The notes below the pieces were generated by a model. It was not told where the DNA came from, did not search any database, and was given only the letters and a program-made list of their open reading frames with translations. The translations under genes were made by a program, and so were the position numbers. 64,000 nucleotides of DNA. Origin: Polytrichum commune. Taxonomy: Eukaryota > Streptophyta > Polytrichopsida > Polytrichales > Polytrichaceae. Of the stretch, positions 21,991-35,033 are shown piece after piece. The stretch covers positions 30,061,554-30,125,553 of the forward strand of contig OX485803.1 in assembly GCA_950295325.1 (NCBI GenBank). The letters are read 5' to 3'. Every line of letters begins with the position of its first letter. The first letter of the stretch is position 1.

Positions 21991-24046
21991 AACCTAATGT
22001 GGTGCACATTGTATAACGTCATGGGCATAGTACATTTGTTGTTTAGGTGATTTCCCTTTGAAAGTAGGTCAGTGACCACAATACTTACCATAACATTACT
22101 CAACAATAGGGTGTTGCCACCTTCAGTGCCGAAAATCTTGCAAGAATCATTCCCCATTTATGGTAGGCCACCCTGCAAAATGAAAAGTACTCAATTTGAA
22201 CATTGTTTGTTATGCAAGGGTGAACATGCATGTGGGTTTCTATCACAAAGTATCTAGTTTTAAGTATTATTTTGCCAACATGCTTGCCGCCTGGGCTCGA
22301 CGTTGGCAGTGCAAGTCAACGATGATCACGTACATAACCTACATAGCTTGATGCAAGGAGTGCTACTCACATGGTACACATGTTTCCCCAAATAGAAAAG
22401 GGACCATGTTCTATAGGCTTAGTAATGTTATGACATTGAAAGCAATTGTATGCGAACATATAAGAGAGCAACCACCTTCTCCAAGAAGATCGACTGCTCT
22501 TTTGCGCTTGTGCAATTATAAGTTTCCACTTGGGCCATGTGGTTGGATATACTTTATTTTTGTCATGACATAGATCGCTTATTTCTTCTATTTCCTTTGT
22601 CAAGATTATTCTTTTCACAAGGTGCCACCCTTACTTTAAGTATATAGAGAGCTGATAGTGATAGGGAGTATGGGAAAGGGATATTAAGGTAAGTGGGGTT
22701 AATATGGGCACTTTTAGCTTTGCATTCACTTCTCCCAGGCTATTAAACACAACATTGAAACAACAAGCAAATCCAAATGGAGGCTGTAACTATCTTCCTC
22801 CATAATTCTAAGAGCTCAAATGAATATCTTGTTCAATATGAACCTAAAGATTATCTTTCTTCTTAAATGATCACATACCACCCCCACCTCCCTCGATTAT
22901 GTTGATTACTCAACCTTAAAAAACTAACAATTTGTTAACACGTAGTCCGATCTCTTTTAAAGAAACGTCTTCTTCATTTCTATTATGATATCCACACCTA
23001 ACCACTAACCACTTCAATACAAATGGTTGGTCAAGATAAGTAACCAAATAAAACCCACTTACTTTAGTGCTTCTAAGCCTTTTTTTCGAGAAGAAGTCTA
23101 TGGGCGATGAAAGCAACTCCTAGCTTCTGGTGAGGCCACGTTGCCTGTGCTTTCTCGACCATCGGATTTGACAGATGTAACCCTCCTCCCTTGATCTCCT
23201 CCGTCCACTGCGTTAGTCAATTAGTTTCACCATAGTCATTTTAGGCTAAATGGATGGAAAATGAACTCACTTAGATAAAAACAATGAACAATTGGCAGTT
23301 CACTTGAGTTGCTTTAGGAGCATAAGTCAATTACAACCATTGTTTTGCTCGGGCAACCATAAGGAGGCAAGGTCATCTAGAGAGGGTGGGAATTTCTTCA
23401 TAGAAAACTTCAACGTATAGTTTTACTTAGTGGACTTAGCACCTTTGGCACAATGATATTGCGAGGTCATAGTCGATCCATAGGTTCTAAAATAGATAAC
23501 AATTGCCGAATCGCCACAATGATTGTGGACTTGTAAATGAGTATTTTTTGATACAAAACTTATTGCTATTTTGTGTATTAGTTCTACCATATATTTGTGA
23601 TCAAATTGAACTTTCTTTTTGATGTGTGGAATAGTTAAGCGATTGTCTTTGGTGGTAACTATAGTCGATTGAGTTCAAAATTATGTAAGTGTTTGTTTGC
23701 AAAATGTGAAGAGCATAACATTACTTAACTATCATGATTTCAAATTCAATTTGAAGTCACATGATTCTGACATCCAAAATCTTTGTTCTCAAATCTATTA
23801 TTAGGCCCATGAACAAAGCTCATCAGTTAAAAAATGTTATGAGTGATTTGGGGTTGATAAGAATTGATTGATGATATGAGAAAGAATGAGAAGTATAAGT
23901 GAACAAGCATTGTTGAGAGAGAGAGAGAGAAAGAAAGAAAGAGAATCAATGCGGTGGAAAAATGAGTAAAAGAACAAGAGGTGAATTTAAGAAAGAACAT
24001 GGTTGTGATAAAGAAGTAGAGTGGATATGAAACAGTCAGGAAGCTG
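21991..24046. other. Gene-free stretch
   Basis: No gene recognised. Short open frames only. A GA/GAAA-rich microsatellite lies at 23917-23945. Confidence 0.5.
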
Positions 24047-24196
24047 ACATAACATTATTTAGATCCATAACATTGTTTTGTGGGATTGACAATATTCCAC
24101 AGAATATTCCTCATATTCAGATTGAATGTAAGGAATATTATGTGGAACACTGTCAGTCCCGCATAACACTATTATGGATCTGAATAATGTTATGTG
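24047..24196. mobile_element. Palindromic MITE, family P (copy 2)
   Basis: 150 bp, opening ACATAACATTATT with the inverse at the end, and an inner mirrored GTGGGATTGACAATATTCC block. Same family as 15146-15304. Confidence 0.8.
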
Positions 24197-25710
24197 AGCA
24201 GGATGCTCTATGAATTTGTTTATTGTCTAAACATTTATTTGAGATTTAGGAACTCTTTTAGTGTGGAAAAGAGAATCTTCTAGAGATAACTAAGGTCGCA
24301 GAGCAAGTGTAAGGAATTACTGTATGCAGTAACCAAAGTAATAAATAGAGACCGTTGAGGAAATACTTTGCTGAGTGGTCTTTGAAGTTTGTAAAGAGTG
24401 TATATGTGGTGTCAATATTTTGGATTTGCTAGTCCAAACATGACTTCGAGTGAACTAGAAAATTGTAAGTGAGAAGGTCCGAAACATTAGGTTATTATCT
24501 TGAGACATTAGGAAGTAGTGGTTGGAAGGACCATGGCATGATAGATAGGGATGTGTATTTTAAAATCTACATGTGCTAATTGAAGGGTGTATATACTTGC
24601 ATTTGGGAAGCCTCACCCTCTCTGAGTGAGCTTCTCTTTGAGTAATATAGAAACTATGAGAATAGTCTCATTTCAAAAAAATCATGTATTTTGGCTCTAG
24701 CAAAAGATGTGGGATTCCTAAATTGCAAGGCCATTGATTGAATTATTGATGTAGTTGCAAGTTCACTAGGGTGTATGTACTAGTGGGACCATTCTTTTAT
24801 ATATTGTGAGTGATTCATGGGACATGGGTGTCTTTAATTAAGTTTGAAGGTCCAAATTTATTAAGTCTTTCTGGAGAGTCTACACCGTGGTTATTATTAT
24901 TATTATTATTAATGTTATTATTGACCATTTGTTTAATTTATTAATTTTAGTTTTTAAGGAGATGACAAAAATCTAACTACAGTGCTAATGAATCAAGTTT
25001 CGAATAAACACTCAATGATAGTTTGGGGGTACGAATCAATGTTGAATTGGTCAATATAAGTGAATGCATGATATCAACAATCTATAATGGAATCAAAGAA
25101 CCTACTCATGGGTATGAAAATTGTTGTACTAGTCAAATATTGAAATTTGGTGGGTATCTCAAGATGACAATATCCTTACACCCAAGTTATTATTTGGGTC
25201 AACACCAACGTAATAGTATATTGAGTCACCATATTGATATCAGGGTGCTCTTGAAACCTAAGCATGAAGGTTCTTGCATGATATAGGGACCCGAATGGTA
25301 TTGAAAACACAAATAACATCAAATACCAACACCATATTGGTATCAAAAGATGAGAATACCAATACCAATACCAATACCTCATTATATATATTCAAATGGT
25401 ATTGCAAAAAGGGCGATAACTTACCTTGAGTCCAATGCTGGTGAGAACCCAACAAAAGTTAAGTTAAAGGCAAGAGTATAGTGAAGGTACATACATTGAT
25501 TATCCAAAGTAGTGCATGCTACTATTCGGAGTTACATAGTGCCAATAACGTCTTACTCACGAGGTTAATTTTTACTAACAAAAATTCAATAGGTTGTGTG
25601 GACATTGTAGAACATAAATGACTTTGTTTGGTAAAATAGTTATATTCTCATTTAATAGTCATAGCACTGTGTGGTTGTGAATAGTAACACACACTAATTG
25701 GGGTAATAAA
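24197..25710. other. Gene-free stretch with simple repeats
   Basis: No gene seen. It contains (ATT)n at about 24891-24910 and a six-base tandem AATACC repeat near 25357-25380. The segment 25490-25600 matches 38600-38670 in reverse, so it is dispersed repeat. Confidence 0.5.
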
Positions 25711-26080
25711 TGTACACTCTGAACTCCATAATATCAACCTCCTTATTGTCACTCCTTCACTTATAGCTTAAAACCCTAAGGAAACAAATGTTCTTAATTT
25801 AGATCTCACTCCTTGTTGTCGCGTTTCCCTCCCATATCTTATGGGTTTTGACTTTAAACCCTAAACCACCCAAGAAATCACACCACACGCTCGCACGTAT
25901 CACAGTGTCATCAATGTGATTATTGTCATTATTGCAACGTTGACTTTGTGTTACTCCATAATGTCACATACTACACTAATTCTCTTTTATCACGCACTAC
26001 ATGTTAGCACTACAAAATGCCTTGATACAACATGCACTTTGGTTGCCACAAGTGTGATATTACGGAGTTTAGAGTGTACA
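25711..26080. mobile_element. MITE-like TIR element, family F (copy 1)
   Basis: 370 bp with about 26-bp inverted ends: the left starts TGTACACTCTGAACTCC, the right ends GGAGTTTAGAGTGTACA. The interior includes CATAATGTCACAT and a TATCACGCA block that occur in reverse in copy 2 at 49139-49622. Non-coding. Target duplication not resolved. Confidence 0.75.
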
Positions 26081-26300
26081 CTAAGTATTGTAATTAGTGT
26101 TGCTTGCTATTTGAAATTACACAATGCCAAAATTGTTCAATGTACATCTCACCTTTTACCAACAAAGGTCCAATTGGTTGTTTGGACAATATAAAACATT
26201 AACATCTTTACTCGGTAAAGATGTACATTCATGGTATAAAACTTTAGGAATGTGTTAACTCCAAATAGTAAGTGGCACTAAATACAATAGTTAGCGTAGT
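26080..26300. repeat. Partial relative of family D
   Basis: The left part has CACTAAGTATTGTAATTAGTG, and near 26274 the inverse-type end CACTAAATACAATAG appears. It abuts the family F element, so the two may be nested. Confidence 0.4.
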
Positions 26301-26534
26301 GAAAAGTTAGGGAAGGGTTGTTTATTGAACCTTCTAGAGGATATAGACTAGGGAGAGTGTCCGCTTAAGTTTAGGGTGGAAGAACCCCGCATGTGCCACC
26401 GTGTGACCTTTGCCCTTTACTAGCCCTTACGTGCCGCCAATTGTCAACATTCTTTGCACTACCCGTGTGCCTTTGAAGGTTTTTGTCCATAAAGGCCGGA
26501 AGTTGTAAGTGAAGTTCTTGAATGCCACTTTAGT

Positions 26535-27015
26535 CTCCCAAATGTGTCTATCCGACAAAATGCACATGAAAAGTGCCGTTTTCTACCTACCCCCCTTTCT
26601 TTACATTCCAACTCCATAAACATTTCCGACCGTTAGTGTGGCTCAAGAATTGTCTTACTATGTTAGAGGTTGGAAACCACAAGGATTGTCATTTCAAGTT
26701 TTAGAATCGGAGTCTGGTGCAAAACAATACAATAGTCCAAAGTGACGGTTTTCTTTCTTTCTTTCTCTTTAGAGATGTTCCATATGTTCCTGGATGTGTC
26801 TATCTGACAAATGCAGCTGAAAAGTGTTGCCTTCTACCCTCCATTTCCAAATTTTGTCGTTGAATTCCAACTCCACAAACATTCCAACCAAGGGTCGGCT
26901 CAAAGAAGCATCTCATTACGTTAGCAATTGCAAATCACAAAGATTGTCGTTTCAAGTTGTGGGATTGAAGTCCGGTGCAAAATAATATAAGAGTCCAAAG
27001 CGATGATTCTCTTTC
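26535..27015. repeat. Tandem duplication of about 250 bp
   Basis: Segments 26535-26755 and 26788-27015 run in parallel: GTGTCTATC(C/T)GACAAA, a GAAAAGTG block, AATTCCAACTCC or close, TTTCAAGTT, and GTGCAAAA followed by AGTCCAAAG. Many substitutions separate them, so the duplication is old. No coding frame is shared. Confidence 0.7.
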
Positions 27016-27862
27016 TCTGTGAATGTTCCACATAAGTTTAGAGTGTTAATCTTTAAAGCTATTTTGTCAAATCACCTTCATTTTTAGAGATTTACACCTT
27101 CACCGGCAAAATCTAGTGATGCTCAATTCTTCTTTTTATTTTTTTGGTTTTGTTTTGTTTTTAGCACAAATTGAAAAACCAATTGCAAGAAAGTAACCAA
27201 AAAACAACCACCCAAGGAGAGAACCAACGCAAACCAAGGGGAAACCAAGAAATAATACCCATTGTCATTCCACATTTTTCATGATTTGCAATGCTAGATG
27301 GATGAAATAAATATAGATTGATCTAACGGTCAAAATTTGTGGGTGGCGTTGGAAGTGCCCACCACCCACGGTTTGGAGCAAGGTCTAATATTGAAAATCA
27401 TTGAAAATCATTGAAGACAAATTTTGTATATTTTGCATCTTAGAATTTTTGTGTTGAATAATGTCATTGACAATTAAAATTTGGATGAAAAATCACTTAT
27501 TAAGTGACAATAATTGCAACACTATAAATCTATTAAGCTCAATCTTCTTTTAAAGGAATGAAAAATATTGTTAGATTCACATTTAGTGTTAGTCACACTA
27601 CATGGGTGGTTTACGATAAGTATCAAGCTAGACCAATAAAATTGGTGACACGAAACACGACCTTTAGTGTAGTGACTGTAGCCACACTCAACTTCATTAG
27701 TACCTTTAGCATAATGTTCCGTGTTGGAGACCATCGTGGGCATCACTAAACAAATATCGTGTAACTACAAATTTGACATAGCAACTTGAACATAGCGTTT
27801 TGCAATGCAAAAGTTATGTGCAATATTGGTATGTTTAGTCACATTGGTCAAATTGTTTTTCC
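27016..27862. other. Gene-free stretch
   Basis: No gene recognised. It includes a pair of direct TTGAAAATCA units near 27395-27415 and short frames at 27522-27749 on both strands with no known motif. Confidence 0.45.
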
Positions 27863-28335
27863 TAGAGGTCTCAAAGTGTCACATCTGCTAATTGTTGACA
27901 TGATACTATTAGTCAACATAAGTGACTTGTTGAAGTGAATTCATGTACATTATGATATGTAGCGTAGCACATTGGGATACTTGAGATGATAGTTTTACGT
28001 TTTAGTAGGCAAAGGAAAAATATTCTTGAACAAAGTATCGGCAAGTGTCATGTGTTCACATTTTAATATGCAAGAGGAAGATATTCTTGAGGATACCAAT
28101 GGCAAGTACATGTGTTAATGTTTTAATGTTTTAATATGCAAGAGGAATAAATTCTATGCATACTGATGCCAAGTGTTGTTTGTGCACCTTTTAGTCAACT
28201 TGTAGACGATTGTGTAACAACAAGCATGCACTTCTTAACAATATTGAACATACTCATGCCAAAATATTAGTAAGTGGACTTGAATGCCAAGTGTCACAAG
28301 GTGACACTTATGGTGACGTTGTTGATCATATGCTA
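27863..28335 (+). repeat. Dispersed repeat G, copy 1, with internal tandem units
   Basis: It matches 38066-38545 from GAGGTCTCAAAGTGTCACAT to TTGAATGCCAAGTGTC. Inside are three units of about 62 bp with the core GCAAGAGGAAGATATTCTT and GGCAAGTGTCATG. Non-coding. Confidence 0.75.
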
Positions 28336-31300
28336 TAACCGTCCCTTTAAGGGCTGAGCATATATATGATTCTATATTTAGAATATATGTTTGTCTAATT
28401 AGCAATGGACATGGGATTCCAATGCACCATAGTTTGTCTTAATTGAATCCCTTATGCAAAAGTTCTAAAGGTTTAAAATTTGATTAATAGATGGTCAAAA
28501 CTCAAATTGAAGCTTATGTTAAGGTGGTGGACAATCTCATATTCAACATGTACTTGTTGTGTAATATTCTTAGGGTTTTGGTTCTAGCATGCTCTACTTT
28601 AAGATATGCGGGCCCTATGTGGTCACGGTACTTTACTAGACACATGTATTTGAGTGGTAAATGGTAAGGCTTGCAGTCAAGAACATATGTCAAGAAGACA
28701 CATGTTACGATGAGATTGGACTAGGTATCTACTTAGAAATAAACACCGTTCTAGGTTCAAAATTGCACACAATTGGGAGGTACTGAAAGACCAACCTCTT
28801 TCAAGGTATGTGAGTGCTCTTTGGTTCGTTTTCAATATTCTCCAACTTCTATCTAATATTAGGTTTATGCAACGAAACTTGTATTGCTTTAGCAAATCTA
28901 TGATGATACATAAGCAAAAATTGGATTGAAAATGGGACCAACCTATATTTAGTTACAATTTTGGTACTCATTTACATGCTTAACACACATGCACTTTTGA
29001 TAATCACAACTAAATAACTTGTGTTGACTATTGAGTCTAGAGTCAATCATAAATTTTAAATGCATAGACCATATTCCTCGTAACACTTTTCTTGTTGGAC
29101 TCTATTCTTAGATCTAACCTAACCACATACCACTCAAATATAAGCATCCAACTAAGGCAAATAACCGATTAAAGCTTGTGTACCTTATGGCCCCATCAGC
29201 GGCATAAAAATGATTTTTATGTTTGCAAACAACCTTTCTATTTGTTTTTCTTGCTCTTTTCTTCACGGGAGTGCATGTGAAGTCATGGGGCTTTCAAACT
29301 AAGGAATCCTTTAAGGCGAATGTTCATAATACATGCCGAAGGGGAGGGCCAACTGAGGGAATGGGAGGGTGGAAACGTTAATTAACGTTGTAGAACCCAT
29401 GAATTGTAATTTAAGCCAACTGAACCCCTAATTCGAGTACAAGAGACCATGATTTAATCTAGTGAGCTTAAATTGAGATGAACCAACAACCAACCTATAA
29501 GGGACATGTTTTCACTGTCACCCCCTCGTAGTGATTTATGATCCGGCTATGTGTCGGAGACTTGTGATTCTAAAAATAAAACATAAAAATATTCTACATT
29601 CATTCTACGATTTTGTAAATAAGATAGCCATGAATATCCCTAGAATCATAAAATTGGATAAATTGTCAACTTTTGGATGATGCGTATAAATTGGGTGAAT
29701 TATTGTATAACTATCATAATACACATACCCTTCAAGGTAAAAGTTAATACCTTCTCAAGCCTAAAACAATATTTAGAATGAATCAATTAACATTGATTCA
29801 ACTGCTAATTCAATCGTTAAGGTCTTGCAACTATAACCGTGACTACAGCCTCATGTTTAGTAGGCACCAATGTAATGTAATGTTTTTTTTGTTTTTTAAA
29901 ATTTAATATAAATATAAATTATTAAAATTATTAAAGTAATTAAAAAATGTGACTGAATCAATGTGAAGTCAATGTTGAGATACCAAATTTAGGAGTTTGT
30001 AATGTGCATCAAGTATAGATATTCACTCGACTATGAAGCAATCAAACAAGTAGTGTTGAATTGGTAGTGATGAGTGTTTTTGCTAACCCTTCGTCATACA
30101 TAGATTCATCCATTTTTGTGGAAGATTTAGATGTTGTCATGGCAAGCTACAATGAATATATGATTTAGTGTGACATTATGATTGAATTTTGTGCCATGTT
30201 AATTAGAGTGGCCTTCATGACTTGTTATGTAACACTGAGTGACATGTGACACCCTCTCTAATTGCCACTCAACATTGTAAGATAATTAATGTGGGTGAAT
30301 GATGAATAGTTTGGGCCACACTAAATCAAATGTTTGGTGTACATGCTTGAAGATCGCGAGTACTAATGTATTTTGCACTTGTGTAGATGAGCCTTGCATT
30401 TGTATTGATAAGTGCAATTAGGTTGCCTTCACATATAGGTTGTCTCTTTATCCATGCAAATTGCCTTGGGTCAAAAACAAATTACAAAGACTTATAACTT
30501 TGTTTATTAATGTGTATGGTAACCACATAATAAAAAACACCCATCATATTATGATAGTGTGGTGATTGATTTTCAAAATAGTTAGTGTGAGTTGTTGACA
30601 AACTAGCACGGGGCAACATGATTGCACATTTATGTTTAGATAATTACCATCCCCACATCAATACAATAAAAATAGATATTAACAAAATTGGTGATTATAA
30701 TAGAGTCATCCTTAAAGTCTCTCAAAAATCATGGTTCGGTAGGGAGTTTTGACCCAATTTGGTATTTAATAATCTTAAGAGAGTGTTAAAGTGGAGTCGG
30801 AACCCCCGATTTTAGTGAAATAAAGTGAAGGCATTTGACTTTGGCCAAAAAAAGACTATATCAAACTTTTGAAAGTACCTAAAATGGTGTTCTTGAAAGT
30901 TTGATAAGGAGTTCATTTCTATGTAGCCTTCTTTTGGGCAAAGTTAAATGCCTCCCCTTTCATTTCACTAAATTTGGGATTTCCAACACCACTTGAACAT
31001 TCCTTAGACATTATAAAATGTCAAAAATGAACCAAAACTCCCTACCAAACTATGAATTTATGAGAGACTTTAAGAATCATAACATTACACAACTCCTTGG
31101 CTACGTTGCGTGGGACCATATTTCACATGAACATAATCCTCCTTCGATTCCCTGTTTATGGGGAGCCCTCAAGCTGTGTATTGTGAACTTTTTGAGAAGC
31201 AATTATAAAAAAAAAAAATAGTTTTTAAAATGCAAGCTCGTTCTTTTGAAAGAGACCATTGTGTAGTTGCTTAGTAATGTTTTAATAACTCTAATAACCC

Positions 31301-31363
31301 TAATGACCAAAGATGTTGGTCAAACAATAAAGTATTTTTTAAAAATAATTGGGTGGAACATCC
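28336..31363. other. Gene-free AT-rich stretch
   Basis: I see no gene, RNA gene or structured repeat I can support in these 3 kb. Open frames are short and composition is uniformly AT-rich. Confidence 0.5.
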
Positions 31364-31953
31364 TCAGGGGCGCTTCACACTATGGCCGAAGGTCGAGAGG
31401 CCATTGATTTCCACCAATGAGATTGCAAGAAATCAAGAGTTTGGCCTCTCGACCCTTCACACTAAGGCCAAAGTCCAAAGGCCATCCCAATGTAAAATGA
31501 TTACTTTTTGAAGAAGACGACGGACTCTTGAAGGAAGTTTGGGTCAGACAGGAATGGAAACCCAAACTACGATCGTGAAGCCGTCAATTATTTTTCATAA
31601 AAAAATCATTGACAAGATCTTGACCGTTAGATTGGAGGGGTTGTTTTGAGCAAGGTATAAAGTGGGATGCTCCTTCTTCATGAGATGGGTTTAGACTTTG
31701 GGCTTGGCCTTTGGAGACTTCACACTATGACCATCCAAGTCCAGAGGATGTGGGAATTCATGGCGAAAGGTTTGGACTTTGGGCTTGGCCTTTGGAGACT
31801 TTGCACTATGCCCAGCCGAAGGCTCCAATTCCTATATTTCATTGGCTATACATGTATTTTCAGCCCATTTCTTTGGACTCTCAACAAAGAATGTTTGGCC
31901 ACTCAATCCCACGGCCTCTTGACTTGGACGGCCATAGTGTGAAGCGGCCCTCA
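31364..31953. mobile_element. TIR element with CGCTTCACAC ends
   Basis: 590 bp. The left end TCAGGGGCGCTTCACAC, then TATGGCCG, is mirrored at the right (TGAGGGCCGCTTCACAC read inward). Two direct units of about 80 bp at 31692 and 31772 share TTTGGGCTTGGCCTTTGG. No transposase frame. End similarity to 11394-11683 and 46178-46573 suggests one superfamily. Confidence 0.7.
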
Positions 31954-32439
31954 TTCCCTTCCCAAGCGCTTCAGTCTTCGTAGCTTTGGTGATCGCGTTG
32001 GGAGCTTTGATGAGCTCAAAACTTGCGTTGTGGAGCCTTTCGGTAGCCTGGGTTGACTGCGAATTGGATCATATATAGTACAGCGGAGCAGTCTGGTTTA
32101 GGAGAGACATGGATCTACAAGAGAGGAGCGATGCAGTTGGGAGCTTCGTTTACCTCAAACATGCGCTGCGGACCCGGAGGAGGATTGGATTGACTGCAAA
32201 GGTGGATCATTGGATCGCGGAGCATGTTGTGGAACTATGTTGACATGAGTTTCAGCGATCGCGTTGGGAGTGAGCTGGACAATTTAGCTTCACGTAAGCT
32301 TAATTCCTAGACCTCAAACCCAACAACTTCTTAATCCGAGTGAATGATCGCGAGTGCTTCATCCGAGTGTTTAGTGGATTCTGAGAATGAAGGGAGCACC
32401 GCATGGCCGACAAAAAAATTGGGCGACCTCTCGATTTCC

Positions 32440-32680
32440 AGATTGAGCCCCGAAGGACTGGCAAATTTGGTGGGTGATTTTGTAAGTTCCAGGATGAGTC
32501 TTGAAGGGCTGGAGAATTTCTTCGATGATTTCATGAGTTCCAACAAGAACCCTGAAGGACTGACAAGTTCTTTTGATGATTTCGTGAGCTCCAGGGTGAG
32601 CCCCGAAGGGTTGGTGACTTTTTTTTGGGTGATTTTGTGAGTTCCAACAAAAGCCTCGAAAGGCTGGCTCATTGCCTGTA
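32440..32680 (+). repeat. 51-bp tandem array reading as 17-residue repeats
   Basis: Units at 32440-32490, 32491-32541, 32542-32592, 32593-32645 and a partial one to about 32680. In the + frame starting at 32344 they read SRLSPEGLANLVGDFVS, SRMSLEGLENFFDDFMS, SNKNPEGLTSSFDDFVS and SRVSPEGLVTFF. Unit 4 carries two extra bases in a T run, after which the frame soon stops, so the open frame is 98 codons. It could be a minisatellite that happens to be open, or the remnant of a repeat protein. No family recognised. Confidence 0.7.
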
Positions 32681-35033
32681 GCGAGTGCCAATGGATTGAG
32701 CAACCATCTGGTTTGTTCCCTGACATGTGATTGTCTAGCGACCTCAAGCAGTTTGTGATTGCATGTACAGATTTGTTGGTGCATGAGAAAGTATGGTGAT
32801 TATGATGTCGCTCTTGTTTCATGACCATTGTGTGTTGTTTGCCTCTTGCAGCTTTTGGAGACAACGAGATAATCGTTTGTAGACGAAGGATAGGGTTCTA
32901 TACTTCAAGGTATCAAAATCAGGTGATGTAGGCGTAGCCTAGAGACTAGGATTTAGACTGGTTAGGAATGACTGTTAATTTGTTATCATGAATTGAGATC
33001 CATATGAAGCTATTGATTCAAGAAATCAATACCAAGTGTATTGGTAGTTCTAAGATTACTTCATGGATTGACATGTGCTTTGGTTTCGATTGTATGTTTG
33101 GGTTCACATGCATGATGGATTGCCTTGGTCACTATTGTTGTCACATGCTTGATACCATTTATTGGACCATTAGATGTGGGAGGAGAGACTAGGTGATGAA
33201 GGTTTGAACTATGCTAACAATAACGGGGTTACACACCAATGTTTTGATTTTCCTTGTTGTAAGCTAAAAGGGAAAGAGTTGTCTTGCAAAGAACTTGCTA
33301 TATGGGAGTGTTTTAGGAGCTCCCATTTGGCGATTCGGTATCAGGTTATGAGAGACTACTTCATGAGAAAGTATAAGGATTCGTATGATTTTTTACATAA
33401 CACTAGAGGACGAGCTTGCATACGAGCTCAATCATAGCGTGGAACACCTGGAGTGGGCAGGGTTCCCGAGGGGTCACCTTTCATAAACACATATGAGTAT
33501 ATGTGAGGGCACAAAAGGGTACTAATTTGAACTTTTTTGTAATATGTGTACACATGCTACACAAATTATAACTCGTAGTTATGTGCATGTATGGAGGACC
33601 TTTAGAAAATATACAACATTTGTGCTTGTATGGTAGGGGTCACTAGACTTTATGAGATAAGTATTTAATATTGGATGAAAGTAGGATGAATACTTTTCTC
33701 ATTTCCTTATCTCATTTATGTATGGAAGAGGTAGTATTAGGGTTTTGGAAGGGGTGGTTGAGTTAAGAACGAGGTTACTTCTTGCTTAGGGTTGCAAGAG
33801 GAATGGCTAACGTTCCTTTGTGGTTGATGCAGGTCGTTGCGGGTAATTGATGCCTTCATTAGATCATAGGTGACATTGAAATTGCAAAGGTGTTTATTCC
33901 CAAGTAGGCATTCTCTTAATTGCTTTTGTATAATTGGTAAACCTCCGATGTGTGCAGCAATTTGGATCAAGCATTTAGGGATCGCAATTGTTGGAAGTTC
34001 TAAGGGTTGCAAGTTCTAGGATCAAGCATGAAGATTGGTTTATGTTGGTTTCAAAAAAAAACCCAACAATAAGTGGACTTATGATCTTATGGATCACTTG
34101 ATGCTAGATTTAGAAACCATAATTTCATTAATTTCTATAACATATATTATAGACCTAGATGTTTACGAGCTACATATGGGGGATGAAGAAGTCTCCAACG
34201 ACTTTATTAATGAATGCTAGGGTTTCAAATTATACATATGATAGGGGTTCATTATTATTCAAAAGTATATTTTTATACTCATGTCAATGACTATATATAA
34301 ATGTAGATTTTTTTACATATACATACTGTCACTTGTAATTTTTTTCATTGAAAATTGTATGTGTATTGCTTGATTCTGCCAAAAATAACTTGTATATAGG
34401 GGTTTTTAGAGTATGTTGTGAACGCACGCGGTTCTTGGTTTTTGATGAAAGGCCCAAGGGAGGGTCCAACATGACCTACAAGAATTGCAATGGAAAGCAT
34501 AGCGATTTAAAGTGGTTTCGTGATAATAGATTGTTTATCCTTCATATGACTTTGTTGGCCACAGATGAAATGGAGGTGATTGTCATAGTTATCATATGAG
34601 AACATCCCATTCGAGAAGTTCATGCATGGGCCATTTCTATGCTCAAGTGCAAAGTTCATTGAAGAGGACATGGCCATCTTGGACAACTTGATGTTTGGAG
34701 CAAAAAGACGTGTGAGTGGCTAGGGATATAGGAAGCCAAACAATTGACTTGGTTGAGAATGATTGCATCGTTATGCCATCGCAACCTACCGGGACTCCAC
34801 AATCTAGGGGACCAACCGAACTTGTTCCACTCCTGATACCACCTTGCATGCTTCAACGTTTGTAGCAAAGGCTTTGAGGGTAATAATGGAGTCCCAACAA
34901 TTTGCAAGTTGGTGTAACATGCACTTCAAACAATATGTGAATGCAAGAAAGAAGAAGGTCACCCAAATCATGTCATATGCAACATGAAAGAAAGTGCATG
35001 CCATTATATCTACATGCATACCGTAGTTTAATA
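32681..35033. other. No certain gene
   Basis: Several short frames occur, the longest on the + strand at 33174-33437 and 34348-34599. They have rather normal composition but match no family I can name; decayed transposon coding sequence is possible. The region ends at the TA target site of the next element. Confidence 0.4.

Noticed and set aside
32331-32864. A 177-codon - strand frame across the 51-bp array
   Set aside because: It exists because the repeat is open on both strands. The + frame has the better ordered PEGL/DDF pattern, and neither is confirmed as coding.
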